Shown here one piece after another: positions 33,924-42,055 of a stretch of DNA of 64,000 nucleotides. This stretch comes from Bacteroidia bacterium (GTDB lineage Bacteria > Bacteroidota > Bacteroidia > Palsa-965). The position numbers were made by a program, and so were the translations under genes. Position 1 is the stretch's first letter, and each line of letters begins with the position of its first letter. Location of the stretch: assembly GCA_025454955.1 (NCBI GenBank), contig JALONL010000016.1, forward strand, positions 59,157-123,156. The letters run 5' to 3'. The notes beneath the pieces were generated by a model, which had not been told where the DNA came from, made no database searches, and saw nothing but the letters and a program-made list of their open reading frames with translations.

Positions 33924-36443
33924 ATGACACACAAACTACTCTCATTTTGTGTGGGAACGCTTGTTTCAGCCGGATTGTACGCCCAGTGCGTTACACCGGG
34001 CGATCCCACATCGGCTACGGCCACACCGGCTTCGGTATGCAGCAATACGGGCGGTTCTACCGTGCTTTCGGCTACTGTACCGCCGCCGTCACTTCTTATT
34101 TCGTGGTATGATGCGCCTGTTGGGGGGAACCTTATTGGTACTACTACCAGCACAGGCACACTGCCGGTAACTGTTACCAACACCACTATTTTTTATGCCG
34201 AAGCAGTGGCAGGAGGAGGTACACAAACACAAACTTTCTCGTTCACAGGCGCGCCACAGTTTTTTGTGGTTCCGGTAGGGACCGATAGCGTACAAATTGA
34301 AGCCTGGGGCGCACAGGGTAACTCAAACAACCAGCTTGTAGCGGGCGGTTTGGGCGGTTATGCAAGTGGTAAATTAGATGTTACTCCCGGCGACACACTT
34401 TGGATATATGTAGGCGGCGGAGGCACTGTTTCCAACGCAGGCGGCTACAATGGCGGCGGCACGGGAGGTGTATCGCCCTGTACTACTGCGGTGGCAGGTG
34501 GTGGAGGCGGGGCCTCTGATGTGCGCCACGGCGGAAATATGCTGGCCAACCGTGTGCTGGTGGGAGCCGGCGGTGGTGGCGCGGGCGGAAACCGTATTGC
34601 AGGCTGCGGACGTGGAAACGGCGGCGGCGGTGGCGGCGGTTACTATGGCGGCGGTGGCGGTGCGGCATGGCCTGGCGGCACTCCCGGTGCATTGCCCACG
34701 GGCGGCACACAAGTGGCCGGTGGCACAGGTGGAGTATCTACTTATACTACGGCAGCGCCCGGCAACAATGGCCAAAACGGCTCATTAGCTGTGGGTGGAA
34801 ACGGTGGCGTAGAACTCACCAGTAACCAGGCCGGTACTCAAATTGCCGCTACAGGTGGCGCTGGTGGCGGTTTAACCGGTACCGCAGGCGCTTATGCCGG
34901 CAATTTCTCCGGTCAATCGGGAGCAGGCGGGTCGAGTTTTTATGGTACGCTTACCAACGGTATTACCACACCCGGCATTCGCACCGGAAACGGACAGGTG
35001 GTAATTACATACGGTGGTTTCTGCCCCAGCGCCTCGCGTTTGCCCGTTACATTTGTGGTTAATCCGCTGCCCAACGTTACTGCTGTTTCATCGCCCTCGA
35101 CTACTGTGTGCGAAGGCTCGCAGGTAACACTCAGCGGAAACGGTGCTGCTTCTTACACCTGGAGCGGCCCTACATCGGTAACCGATCAGGTTCCGTTTAC
35201 GGCCACAGCCTCGGCGGCTGGCAGCTACGTGGTAACCGGCACCGATGCCAACAACTGCGTAAACACCGACACCGTTAACCTCGTGGTAAATCCGTTGCCG
35301 GTACTCACCGTTACATCGGCCGATTCGGTGGTATGCTTTGGCGACAGTATCACACTCACAGCCGGCGGGGCAGGAGCCTACAACTGGTCAACCGGAGGCA
35401 CCGCAGCCGTTGAATCGTTTGTGGCCAGTGCCACAGGATATACCGTGGTAACCGGAACCGACACTGCCACCGGCTGCAGCATAAACGATTCCATTATGAC
35501 CACCGTAAACCCGCTGCCGGTAATTGTACTTTCGCCCAGCGACAGTATAATTTGTCTCGGAAGTTCGGGCACCATCACCGCATCGGGCGGCATAGGCTAC
35601 CTTTGGAATACGGGCGACACCACAGCCGCAATCAATATCACTCCCTCGACACCCACGGTGTACACCGTAATGGTTACCACCGCCGATGCCTGCAGCAGCA
35701 GCGATTCCATTTCGATAGGCGTAAACATACCGCCCGCAGTGTCGGCCACGGCCAGCCAGAGTGTGGTGTGTGCAGGAACCACCGTTACACTCACCGGGGC
35801 CGGTGCAAACAGCTGGCTCTGGTCAACCGGTGGCACACAGGTTACCGAAACTGTAACACCTTCTGCCACTACCACCTACACCGTTACCGGCACCAACACC
35901 ATTACCAACTGCTCCGATACCGGATTGGTAACCATTACCGTAAACCAGTTGCCGGTAGTTACCGCAGCCGTGCCGCAAGCATCGGTTTGTATTGATGATG
36001 CTTCGTTTATTGTAACCGGTGGAAGCCCCGCAGGCGGCAACTGGAGCGGCCCCGGAGTAGGCGCCAATTTGTTATCGCCGCTTTCGGCAGGCCTGGGTAC
36101 ACATACATTGGTATATACCTATACCGATAGCAACCAGTGTACAAACAGTGCTTCAGACCAGCTTACCGTAAGCGCCTGCGTGGGCATTGCCGAAAACAGC
36201 AATACCGGCGGAGTAAATATTTTCCCCAACCCGGCCAGCACTTCAATAAACATCCGCTGGAACGACGACTATCGCGTAAACCGTATAGAAATTACCGACC
36301 TTACAGGACGCATCGTACTTGCTGCTCCCGCCACAAACGGAAACACATTGCAAATTGATTTGAATACACTGCCGCAGGGCATATACAATTTGCAGGTGAT
36401 TACTGATGATGGTTTCAGCACACACCGTGTAGTGAAGAACTGA
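33924..36443 (+). CDS. Gly-rich and Ig-repeat secreted protein with T9SS sorting domain
   Basis: This 839-residue protein has a signal peptide (MTHKLLSFCVGTLVSAGLYA). After an Ig-like domain comes a Gly-rich region of about 260 residues (about 95-360, e.g. GGGGGASDVRHGGNMLANRV and GGGGAGGNRIAGCG) that resembles the ALK/LTK-type glycine-rich domain. Five Ig/PKD-like domains follow, each with a VC.G...TLT...G strand. The end is a type A T9SS sorting domain (GVNIFPNPASTSINIRW...GIYNLQVITDDGFSTHRVVKN). It is surface-attached or secreted, and its role is unknown. A terminator follows directly. Confidence 0.88.
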   Translation: MTHKLLSFCVGTLVSAGLYAQCVTPGDPTSATATPASVCSNTGGSTVLSATVPPPSLLISWYDAPVGGNLIGTTTSTGTLPVTVTNTTIFYAEAVAGGGTQTQTFSFTGAPQFFVVPVGTDSVQIEAWGAQGNSNNQLVAGGLGGYASGKLDVTPGDTLWIYVGGGGTVSNAGGYNGGGTGGVSPCTTAVAGGGGGASDVRHGGNMLANRVLVGAGGGGAGGNRIAGCGRGNGGGGGGGYYGGGGGAAWPGGTPGALPTGGTQVAGGTGGVSTYTTAAPGNNGQNGSLAVGGNGGVELTSNQAGTQIAATGGAGGGLTGTAGAYAGNFSGQSGAGGSSFYGTLTNGITTPGIRTGNGQVVITYGGFCPSASRLPVTFVVNPLPNVTAVSSPSTTVCEGSQVTLSGNGAASYTWSGPTSVTDQVPFTATASAAGSYVVTGTDANNCVNTDTVNLVVNPLPVLTVTSADSVVCFGDSITLTAGGAGAYNWSTGGTAAVESFVASATGYTVVTGTDTATGCSINDSIMTTVNPLPVIVLSPSDSIICLGSSGTITASGGIGYLWNTGDTTAAINITPSTPTVYTVMVTTADACSSSDSISIGVNIPPAVSATASQSVVCAGTTVTLTGAGANSWLWSTGGTQVTETVTPSATTTYTVTGTNTITNCSDTGLVTITVNQLPVVTAAVPQASVCIDDASFIVTGGSPAGGNWSGPGVGANLLSPLSAGLGTHTLVYTYTDSNQCTNSASDQLTVSACVGIAENSNTGGVNIFPNPASTSINIRWNDDYRVNRIEITDLTGRIVLAAPATNGNTLQIDLNTLPQGIYNLQVITDDGFSTHRVVKN

Positions 36444-36470
36444 TGAATTGAGAATTATTGAGATATTCAA

Positions 36471-36503
36471 AAAAACCGATGCAGAAGCGCATCGGTTTTT
36501 TTG
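36471..36503 (+). terminator. Rho-independent terminator
   Basis: The stem AAAAACCGATGC pairs with GCATCGGTTTTT around the loop AGAAGC and is followed by TTG. It ends the 839-residue protein gene. Confidence 0.85.
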
Positions 36504-36619
36504 TTTAGTTCATGGGAACAGGGATTGATGTGCGATGTGAATTGCGCGGTGGAGCAGAGAAATACACAGTTTATCATACTGTTTACGCATTAACGATTTG
36601 CATGGCAGGTATCCGGAGG

Positions 36620-36643
36620 TAGGTTTGGAATAAACCAAACCTA
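36620..36643. promoter_or_regulatory. Perfect inverted repeat just before a start codon
   Basis: TAGGTTTGG-AATAAA-CCAAACCTA is a 9-base perfect stem ending 7 bases before the ATG at 36651, over the position where a ribosome binding site would lie. It could be an operator or an mRNA hairpin affecting translation. Confidence 0.4.
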
Positions 36644-36650
36644 AATCACG

Positions 36651-38621
36651 ATGAAAAAAATCATTCTTTTTTGTGCAATGTGGCTGAGTGTATATACGCT
36701 CAATGCCCAGAGTGCCGAAATGTCGGCACTGAGGTTTACGGCCCCGGCAATGCTTGGTACAAACGAAAACCTTAAAGCGCGGGTCGAATTTATTGAACAG
36801 GTGGAGGGTACTTCTGTGCTCGAGTATTATCAATGGGAATTAAGACCTGTGGATGAAGATGGAATTGTGGGCGATCCTATCTTTTCGGAAGGATATTCCG
36901 GCAATCCGAATGGTATTGAGTATGAATTTCCGGGTAATGTAATTACGGCACTCACTCCCGAAAGCGATTATGCGATTGCCTTGGTTGGACTGGACAATCT
37001 TGGCAACTGGTTTTCGGCACCTACAACTAAATTTTCATATACCCAGTTTGTGTTAACAGGGCCGAAAATGATTTGCTGTGGGGAAGAACTTACTGTAAAC
37101 AGCGCATTTACAGGCTCTGCAATGATTGCCCAGCTCATGTGGCATGCGTGGTCTGTAACTCCCTGCGACGCATTGGGAAATTCAACAGGTGCATCTGTTT
37201 ATTCGACATTCAGTATGCCGGGAGTTCCGGGTGCATTTACGGTACCGGCAGGTGTGGGTTTGAATTGCGACCAATACTACCGTATCGATCTTAGTTTTTT
37301 GTCGAATAGTCAGGACTCGCGTCCATTCCGCCGGTCGATAATAGTGTATGTAACAAGCTATATGCTTGAAGCTGCAACCAATTATTGTGCGGGGCAATAT
37401 GTTCATGCCAATGCAAAGTTTTGTCAGGGCCCGAATTCCACAATCTTCTCTCTGGTAAAATGGGAGTTGTTAAATTCTGATGCTGCTGGCAATCCGCTTT
37501 CTATTGCATTGGCACCTCCGCTGATTAACAACTCAGGTATTTACACATTTGCGGGATCGAACACACTTCCCTGGGGATATTATCTCATTCGTCTCACCTT
37601 TCTTTCCGGTCCGTTTCCGGGTACACCCATCCCCAACAGCCAGCGTACACAACTTATTTATATAGGTCAAACTTTTCAGCCAGCAATTGCGGGTCCATCT
37701 GTGATTACCACATGCAACACTCCATTTGTTGCCTCACCCAGCGGAGTGGGCTATTCTTATCAGTGGAGTGCTTACAAAGGAGCAACACAATCGCCGGTAA
37801 CTGGTAATGGAAGTTCTAATGTAGTGGTAGGTCGCGGAAATTACAATACAGTAAAAGTCATTATGACTAATAGTGACGGATGTGTGAAACAGGCAACTAA
37901 AAGTGTGGTAAACCAATTAACTTACGTGCCTCCGATTACACTCACCACAACTACCTACCAGAATAATCCAAGCACATATTGGATTACCATTACGCGTACG
38001 CCTGGCCCATCAACAGCAAATGTTTGGGATTATTATGTTGTGCGTAATGTTTCATCCAACCTGCCGGGCTTCACTAATAGCTGCTGGTCATCGTTTGTAT
38101 CGCTCTGGACTACTTCACTCGTTAAACTATACGGATACGATGGATATAATAACACCGGAAGTATAAACAATTGTAGTGCCTCAATACCCAATTATGTTAA
38201 CGGGCGTTTTTATAAAAACGGTACTAATTCAACCACCGTTTACGAACTCAGCCGCTATGTAACAGCTGATGGATGTACATACCTGGCTGGTCTATACCTC
38301 TTTGATGAAACAGGAATAACGAGTGTGCTTTTTCAGGCACGCACTGCAGGCGAATATATTCCGGTAACCAGCCAGGAAGATACCCCAATGTTTAGTGTTT
38401 TTCCAAACCCGAACAACGGCTCGTTTACCGTTCAGTTTAACGAAGCCACAGAAAATGCCCAGGCCGAATTGTATAGCATTACCGGCGAAAAGGTAGATGC
38501 GTTTACTTTTTCGGGCACAACCTATACTTACAGCCCGGCCACCACACTGGCTCCGGGCATATATATGCTGCGTGTATTGAATAATGGTGTGCAAACTACT
38601 CAGCGCATAATTATTGAGTAA
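36651..38621 (+). CDS. Secreted protein with T9SS sorting domain
   Basis: This 656-residue protein has a signal peptide (MKKIILFCAMWLSVYTLNAQ). The middle contains several predicted Ig-like beta domains with scattered cysteines (KMICCGEELTVNSAF, EAATNYCAGQYVHANAKFC) but no enzyme motif I recognise. The C-terminus is a type A T9SS sorting domain (MFSVFPNPNNGSFTVQFNEA, GIYMLRVLNNGVQTTQRIIIE). It is probably a surface or secreted structural/binding protein. It is less GC-rich than the neighbouring 839-residue protein. A perfect inverted repeat lies just before the ATG and a terminator after the stop. Confidence 0.85.
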   Translation: MKKIILFCAMWLSVYTLNAQSAEMSALRFTAPAMLGTNENLKARVEFIEQVEGTSVLEYYQWELRPVDEDGIVGDPIFSEGYSGNPNGIEYEFPGNVITALTPESDYAIALVGLDNLGNWFSAPTTKFSYTQFVLTGPKMICCGEELTVNSAFTGSAMIAQLMWHAWSVTPCDALGNSTGASVYSTFSMPGVPGAFTVPAGVGLNCDQYYRIDLSFLSNSQDSRPFRRSIIVYVTSYMLEAATNYCAGQYVHANAKFCQGPNSTIFSLVKWELLNSDAAGNPLSIALAPPLINNSGIYTFAGSNTLPWGYYLIRLTFLSGPFPGTPIPNSQRTQLIYIGQTFQPAIAGPSVITTCNTPFVASPSGVGYSYQWSAYKGATQSPVTGNGSSNVVVGRGNYNTVKVIMTNSDGCVKQATKSVVNQLTYVPPITLTTTTYQNNPSTYWITITRTPGPSTANVWDYYVVRNVSSNLPGFTNSCWSSFVSLWTTSLVKLYGYDGYNNTGSINNCSASIPNYVNGRFYKNGTNSTTVYELSRYVTADGCTYLAGLYLFDETGITSVLFQARTAGEYIPVTSQEDTPMFSVFPNPNNGSFTVQFNEATENAQAELYSITGEKVDAFTFSGTTYTYSPATTLAPGIYMLRVLNNGVQTTQRIIIE

Positions 38622-38633
38622 TTGCCTCGTCAA

Positions 38634-38674
38634 AAAAAATCCCCGATGCGAATATGTGCATCGGGGATTTTTTT
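38634..38674. terminator. Bidirectional terminator between convergent genes
   Basis: The stem AAAAAATCCCCGATGC pairs with GCATCGGGGATTTTTT around an 8-base loop, with A and T runs on the two sides. It serves both the T9SS cargo gene and glyA. Confidence 0.9.
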
Positions 38675-38693
38675 GTGAGTCTGATTGCGGGTT

Positions 38694-39968
38694 TTACCAC
38701 GCAAACAAATCGTAGTCTTTCATCATTTTATTTACCTGCTTTTTCACGGCGGCAATTTTCTTGTCGTTTTCGTGATTCATCAGCACGGTGTCTATCAGTT
38801 CCACAATGGCGGGCATATCGCGCTCTTTCATGCCGCGGGTGGTCATGGCGGGTGTGCCAATGCGGATACCGGAGGTTACAAACGGCGATTTATCGTCGAA
38901 CGGAACCATGTTTTTGTTTACGGTAATGTCGGCGCGTACGAGGGCATTTTCGGCCTGTTTGCCGGTGATGTTTTTCGAGCGCAGGTCGATGAGCATGCAG
39001 TGGTTATCGGTTCCGCCAGAAATTACGTGGTAGCCGCGGTTCATGAATTCGGTGGCCATTACGTTGGCGTTTTTCACTACCTGCACGGCATAGCGCAGGA
39101 AGCTGTCGGTAAGTGCTTCGTGAAACGCCACGGCTTTGGCTGCAATTACATGCTCGAGCGGGCCGCCCTGTGTGCCGGGAAACACGGCTGCATCAAGCAG
39201 CGACGACATGCTGCGTATTTCGCCCTTGGGTGTTTTGATGCCCCAGGGATTGTCGAAATCCTTGCCCATGAGAATGAGGCCGCCACGCGGGCCGCGCAGG
39301 GTTTTGTGTGTGGTGGTGGTAACAATGTGGCAATGCGGCAGCGGATCGTTGAGAATGCCGCGGGCAATGAGTCCGGCCGGGTGCGAAATGTCGGCCAGCA
39401 GAAGTGCATTCACACTGTCGGCAATTTTGCGAAGGCGCGCATAATCCCAATCGCGCGAGTAGGCCGAAGCACCGCAGATAATCATTTTGGGCTTTTCCTT
39501 TTTGGCGGTGGCGGCTACCTTGTCGTAATTAATCAGACCAGTTTCCTGCTCCACGCCATAAAAAGTGGCCCGGTACAGCTTGCCCGAAAAGTTTACCGGC
39601 GAGCCGTGTGTAAGGTGTCCGCCATGCGAGAGGTCGAAACCGAGAATGGTATCGCCGGGTTTGAGGCAGCCCAGCATTACTGCCGCATTGGCCTGCGCCC
39701 CGCTGTGCGGCTGTACGTTTGCCCACTCGGCATTAAACAGGGCCTTTACGCGGTCTATGGCCAGTTGCTCGCTCTGATCCACAATTTCGCAGCCGCCATA
39801 ATAGCGTTTGCCGGGAAGCCCCTCGGCATATTTATTGGTAAGCACAGAGCCCATTGCCTGCATTACCTGTTCGCTTACAAAGTTTTCGGAAGCAATAAGC
39901 TCAATTCCGTGAAGCTGACGCAGGTGTTCCTGCTGAATCAGTTTGAAAATAGCGGTATCTTTTTTCAT
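38694..39968 (-). CDS. glyA: Serine hydroxymethyltransferase
   Basis: This 424-residue protein converts serine and tetrahydrofolate to glycine and methylene-tetrahydrofolate, with PLP. Seen are [39 protein letters not shown], the PLP lysine in [34 protein letters not shown] and [15 protein letters not shown] 39968 ([11 protein letters not shown]) is preferred over an upstream ATG nine codons earlier, which leaves only 26 bases to the -7 box. It is cytoplasmic housekeeping. The repeat island lies directly upstream. Confidence 0.96.
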   Translation of the reverse strand: MKKDTAIFKLIQQEHLRQLHGIELIASENFVSEQVMQAMGSVLTNKYAEGLPGKRYYGGCEIVDQSEQLAIDRVKALFNAEWANVQPHSGAQANAAVMLGCLKPGDTILGFDLSHGGHLTHGSPVNFSGKLYRATFYGVEQETGLINYDKVAATAKKEKPKMIICGASAYSRDWDYARLRKIADSVNALLLADISHPAGLIARGILNDPLPHCHIVTTTTHKTLRGPRGGLILMGKDFDNPWGIKTPKGEIRSMSSLLDAAVFPGTQGGPLEHVIAAKAVAFHEALTDSFLRYAVQVVKNANVMATEFMNRGYHVISGGTDNHCMLIDLRSKNITGKQAENALVRADITVNKNMVPFDDKSPFVTSGIRIGTPAMTTRGMKERDMPAIVELIDTVLMNHENDKKIAAVKKQVNKMMKDYDLFAW

Positions 39969-39994
39969 AGTCCAAAGCCCATACGCAGGCCGCA

Positions 39995-40002
39995 CAAATG
40001 TA
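39995..40002 (-). promoter_or_regulatory. Bacteroidota -7 box for glyA
   Basis: On the minus strand TACATTTG matches TAnnTTTG, 26 bases before the glyA ATG. The dispersed inverted repeat at 40016-40052 covers the positions just upstream where a -33 element would lie. Confidence 0.5.
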
Positions 40003-40015
40003 ATAAAGATTCCCT

Positions 40016-40052
40016 GCCCCCGGTTCGACTCCGCTCACCGTGACAGGGAGCA
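40016..40052 (+). repeat. Dispersed repeat, left copy (inverted relative to 40768-40801)
   Basis: CCCCGGTTCGACTCCGCTCACCGTGACAGGGAGC reads in the opposite orientation at the right end (CTCCCGTCACGGTGAGCGGAGTCGAACCGGGG). The sequence resembles the widespread bacterial 'TTCGACT(C/T)CGCTCA' type of dispersed repeat. The two copies bound the repeat island. Confidence 0.75.
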
Positions 40053-40075
40053 TTTGTTGATTTTTTAAAGGTGTA

Positions 40076-40321
40076 CTGTTTCGCTTCGCTCAACAGTGTT
40101 CTTTGTTTATGACTTAGTGGCTGTTTCGCTTCGCTCAACAGTGTTCTTTGTTTATGACTTAGTGGCTGTTTCGCTTCGCTCAACAGTATTCGTTGTTTAT
40201 GGCTTTGTGGCTGTTTCGCTTCGCTCAACAGTATTCGTTGTTTATGGCTTTGTGGCTGTTTCGCTTCGCTCAACAGTGTTCGTTGTATATGGCTTTGTAG
40301 TTGTTTCGCTTCGCTCAACAG
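40076..40321 (+). repeat. 45-bp tandem repeat array, 5.5 copies
   Basis: The core CTGTTTCGCTTCGCTCAACAG recurs at 40076, 40121, 40166, 40211, 40256 and 40301, exactly every 45 bases, separated by 24 bases of TGTTC(T/G)TTGTTTATG(A/G)CTT type. Spacers are almost identical, so it is a satellite and not CRISPR. The period of 45 makes accidental ORFs on both strands. Confidence 0.95.
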
Positions 40322-40386
40322 GTGTTTATTCTTTTCCAAGCACCTGTGTCATCGCTGTGCACGACATAAGTGGAGGTGTTATGTGT

Positions 40387-40645
40387 TAATAACTCCTTTA
40401 CCAAACTACAGTATGTTCAACACACCTGGAATAAGTGTAGTTGCCAGCTGGTAAAAACTCCTTTGCCAAACAACTGTATGTTCACCGCGCCTGGAATAAG
40501 TGTTGTTGCCAGCTGGTAAAAACTCCTTTACCAAACAGCAGTATGTTCACCGCGCCTGAAATAAGTGTTGTTGACAGCGGGTAAAAACTCAGTTACCCAA
40601 AACAGTGTGATCTATGAGACAGGAATAAGCGTAGTGGCTTATGGG
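40387..40645 (+). repeat. 65-bp tandem repeat array, four copies (last degenerate)
   Basis: Units TAAAAACTCCTTTRCCAAAC...GTATGTTCA...CTGGAATAAGTG start at 40387, 40452 and 40517 (65 bases each), with a more diverged fourth copy to about 40645. No protein reading is conserved. Confidence 0.9.
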
Positions 40646-40705
40646 TAAACATCACCACATTATGGGTAAACATCACCACATTATGGGTAAACATCACCAA
40701 ATTAA
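40646..40705 (+). repeat. 21-bp tandem repeat, three copies
   Basis: TAAACATCACCACATTATGG (plus one G) occurs at 40646 and 40667, and a partial third copy starts at 40688. It grows directly out of the end of the 65-bp array (TTATGGG junction). Confidence 0.9.
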
Positions 40706-40767
40706 ATAACACCAACTAATAATTCCCCCCAATAATATGTTTTGCACTCAATAGCATTACGACTATG

Positions 40768-40801
40768 CTCCCGTCACGGTGAGCGGAGTCGAACCGGGGC
40801 G
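40768..40801 (-). repeat. Dispersed repeat, right copy
   Basis: This is the reverse complement of 40016-40052 with one indel. It ends just before the stop of the minus-strand gene at 40807, so the pair encloses about 0.75 kb of non-coding tandem repeats. Confidence 0.75.
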
Positions 40802-40806
40802 GGAGT

Positions 40807-41271
40807 TTACTTCCTAGCATACAAAATCCCCCCCCCAATCATCAACAGCAACACCGGACTCTCCACCAACCCTGCCAGAAAACGCGAAAGATCGTACACG
40901 GCCTCATTGATATTAAACAACCAGCCAATAAGAAGCACCAGCGCACCAAGCCCGAATACCGCGGCGTAGGCCAAAACAATAAGGCGTGTATATTGCCGTG
41001 TGGCAAAGCCAATGCGTATTACAAACACCGCCAGCATACAAAACAGCGCAGCAAACACCAGCGTAAGCGGCCATTTGGAATAGTACAGCGCATTGTACCC
41101 GTAATTTTCGAGAAACGAAAGGGCAGGCGAGAGGTGTGAGTCGGGCGAGTTGTAATAAGTTACCCGCATCTGCTCATTGATATTGAGAAACAAAAATTCG
41201 CGGAAAAATCCCAATCCGATATACACCAGCACCAGCAGCACTGCCACAATTCGCCGAACCGGATTGCTCAT
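40807..41271 (-). CDS. Exosortase-associated membrane protein (XrtX/XrtF-associated type)
   Basis: This 154-residue protein starts at ATG 41271 (MSNPVRRIVAVLLVLVYIGL), which overlaps the exosortase stop by 4 bases (ATGA). It has four predicted helices (VRRIVAVLLVLVYIGLGFF, WPLTLVFAALFCMLAVFVI, LIVLAYAAVFGLGALVLLIG, FLAGLVESPVLLLMIGGGIL) and the loop LFLNINEQMRV seen in small membrane partners of Bacteroidota exosortases. It probably supports the sortase-like enzyme; its exact role is unknown. The family naming is from memory. Confidence 0.7.
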   Translation of the reverse strand: MSNPVRRIVAVLLVLVYIGLGFFREFLFLNINEQMRVTYYNSPDSHLSPALSFLENYGYNALYYSKWPLTLVFAALFCMLAVFVIRIGFATRQYTRLIVLAYAAVFGLGALVLLIGWLFNINEAVYDLSRFLAGLVESPVLLLMIGGGILYARK

Positions 41272-41795
41272 TGTGCTTCTGTTTTTTTGCTGAACCGGCT
41301 TATCCATATCCACCACAACCCGAAAATAAACAGGTACATAAGTATCTGAAACAGATAAGTGTGATTAAACATGAGCCAGTCGGGGCGGTAAAGCACAATT
41401 ACACACAATGCCGTAATACGGATTACATTCATAAAATGGATAAAGAGAATACCGGCTGGAATAAACCAGAGTTTGTGTTTCCATTGCCCGGGAAAGGCGA
41501 TAATGAAACTGGTGAAGAGTGCAAAAAGGGTAATTCCATTGCAGGGATCACCAATCCAGAGCCCGTGTGTGCCGTCGATGCCTATTGTACGGATTGTTTC
41601 GCTGGGGCCGATAAAAGTATTGTAGCCCAGTAGTTTAAGGAGCCAGATTGAACCTGATGAGGAGGCGTTGATAACCCACGTATCCAATTTACCCCACGGG
41701 TTGATAAGCTGGTCGTAAAGAATAGTCCAGCCGAAGTAGAGCGCGAAAAAAATGAGTAAAAAGCGAACGAGTTTGCGTCCGGCAGTATTCATCAT
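41268..41795 (-). CDS. Exosortase family protein (XrtX/XrtF-like)
   Basis: This 175-residue polytopic protein has the three invariant exosortase/archaeosortase residues in order: Cys85 (GDPCNGITLF), Arg126 (FIHFMNVIRITAL) and His145 (LMFNHTYLFQI). These enzymes cut and re-link C-terminal sorting signals at the inner membrane. It is short compared with EpsH-type enzymes, which fits the small Bacteroidota forms. Its ATG overlaps the stop of the putative substrate gene (ATGA), and its own stop overlaps the associated membrane protein. The subtype letter is uncertain. Confidence 0.88.
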   Translation of the reverse strand: MMNTAGRKLVRFLLIFFALYFGWTILYDQLINPWGKLDTWVINASSSGSIWLLKLLGYNTFIGPSETIRTIGIDGTHGLWIGDPCNGITLFALFTSFIIAFPGQWKHKLWFIPAGILFIHFMNVIRITALCVIVLYRPDWLMFNHTYLFQILMYLFIFGLWWIWISRFSKKTEAQ

Positions 41796-42016
41796 GCCGT
41801 TTTTGACTTAACGCGCTCAAGCAGTTTTTTGCCACCAAACAAAGCGGCAGCACCAATGGCGGCTACAATGCCCCCATCAACCGGAATGCAGGGCGGAGGC
41901 CAGCAGGGCGGACCGTTGGGCGGAGGTGGCGGCGGCGGCTGGCTGTGCAGCAGCGATATGCCTGCCGGAATGCAGCACACGATAATAAGCAGTATAATTT
42001 TTCCGGTTCGGTTCAT
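41792..42016 (-). CDS. Small PID-CTERM-like protein, putative exosortase substrate
   Basis: This 74-residue protein starts at ATG 42016 (MNRTGKIILLIIVCCIPAGI). It has an N-terminal signal/anchor, a proline-rich middle (QPPPPPPPNGPPCWPPPC), the signature PVDGG (45-49), a hydrophobic segment (IVAAIGAAALFGG) and a basic end (KKLLERVKSK). This is the tripartite layout of Bacteroidota PID-CTERM proteins (usually PIDGG...AAxGAKK). The exosortase starts in a 4-base overlap, so enzyme and substrate are translationally coupled. The mature product would be only about 20 residues of Pro with two Cys. What it does is unknown. Confidence 0.75.
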   Translation of the reverse strand: MNRTGKIILLIIVCCIPAGISLLHSQPPPPPPPNGPPCWPPPCIPVDGGIVAAIGAAALFGGKKLLERVKSKTA

Positions 42017-42055
42017 ATTCTCGTCGAAAGCAGACAAAGCGGGTTTGCCTGATTG

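Noticed and set aside
38685..40043. 452-codon plus-strand ORF
   Set aside because: Antisense of glyA, which matches its family end to end.
40096..40389. 97-codon ORF with 15-residue repeats (and a minus-strand partner)
   Set aside because: It is produced by the 45-base satellite, with no ribosome site or family. The DNA repeat explains it fully.
40076..40705. Possible CRISPR array
   Set aside because: Spacers between cores are nearly identical, periods differ between blocks, and there are no cas genes.
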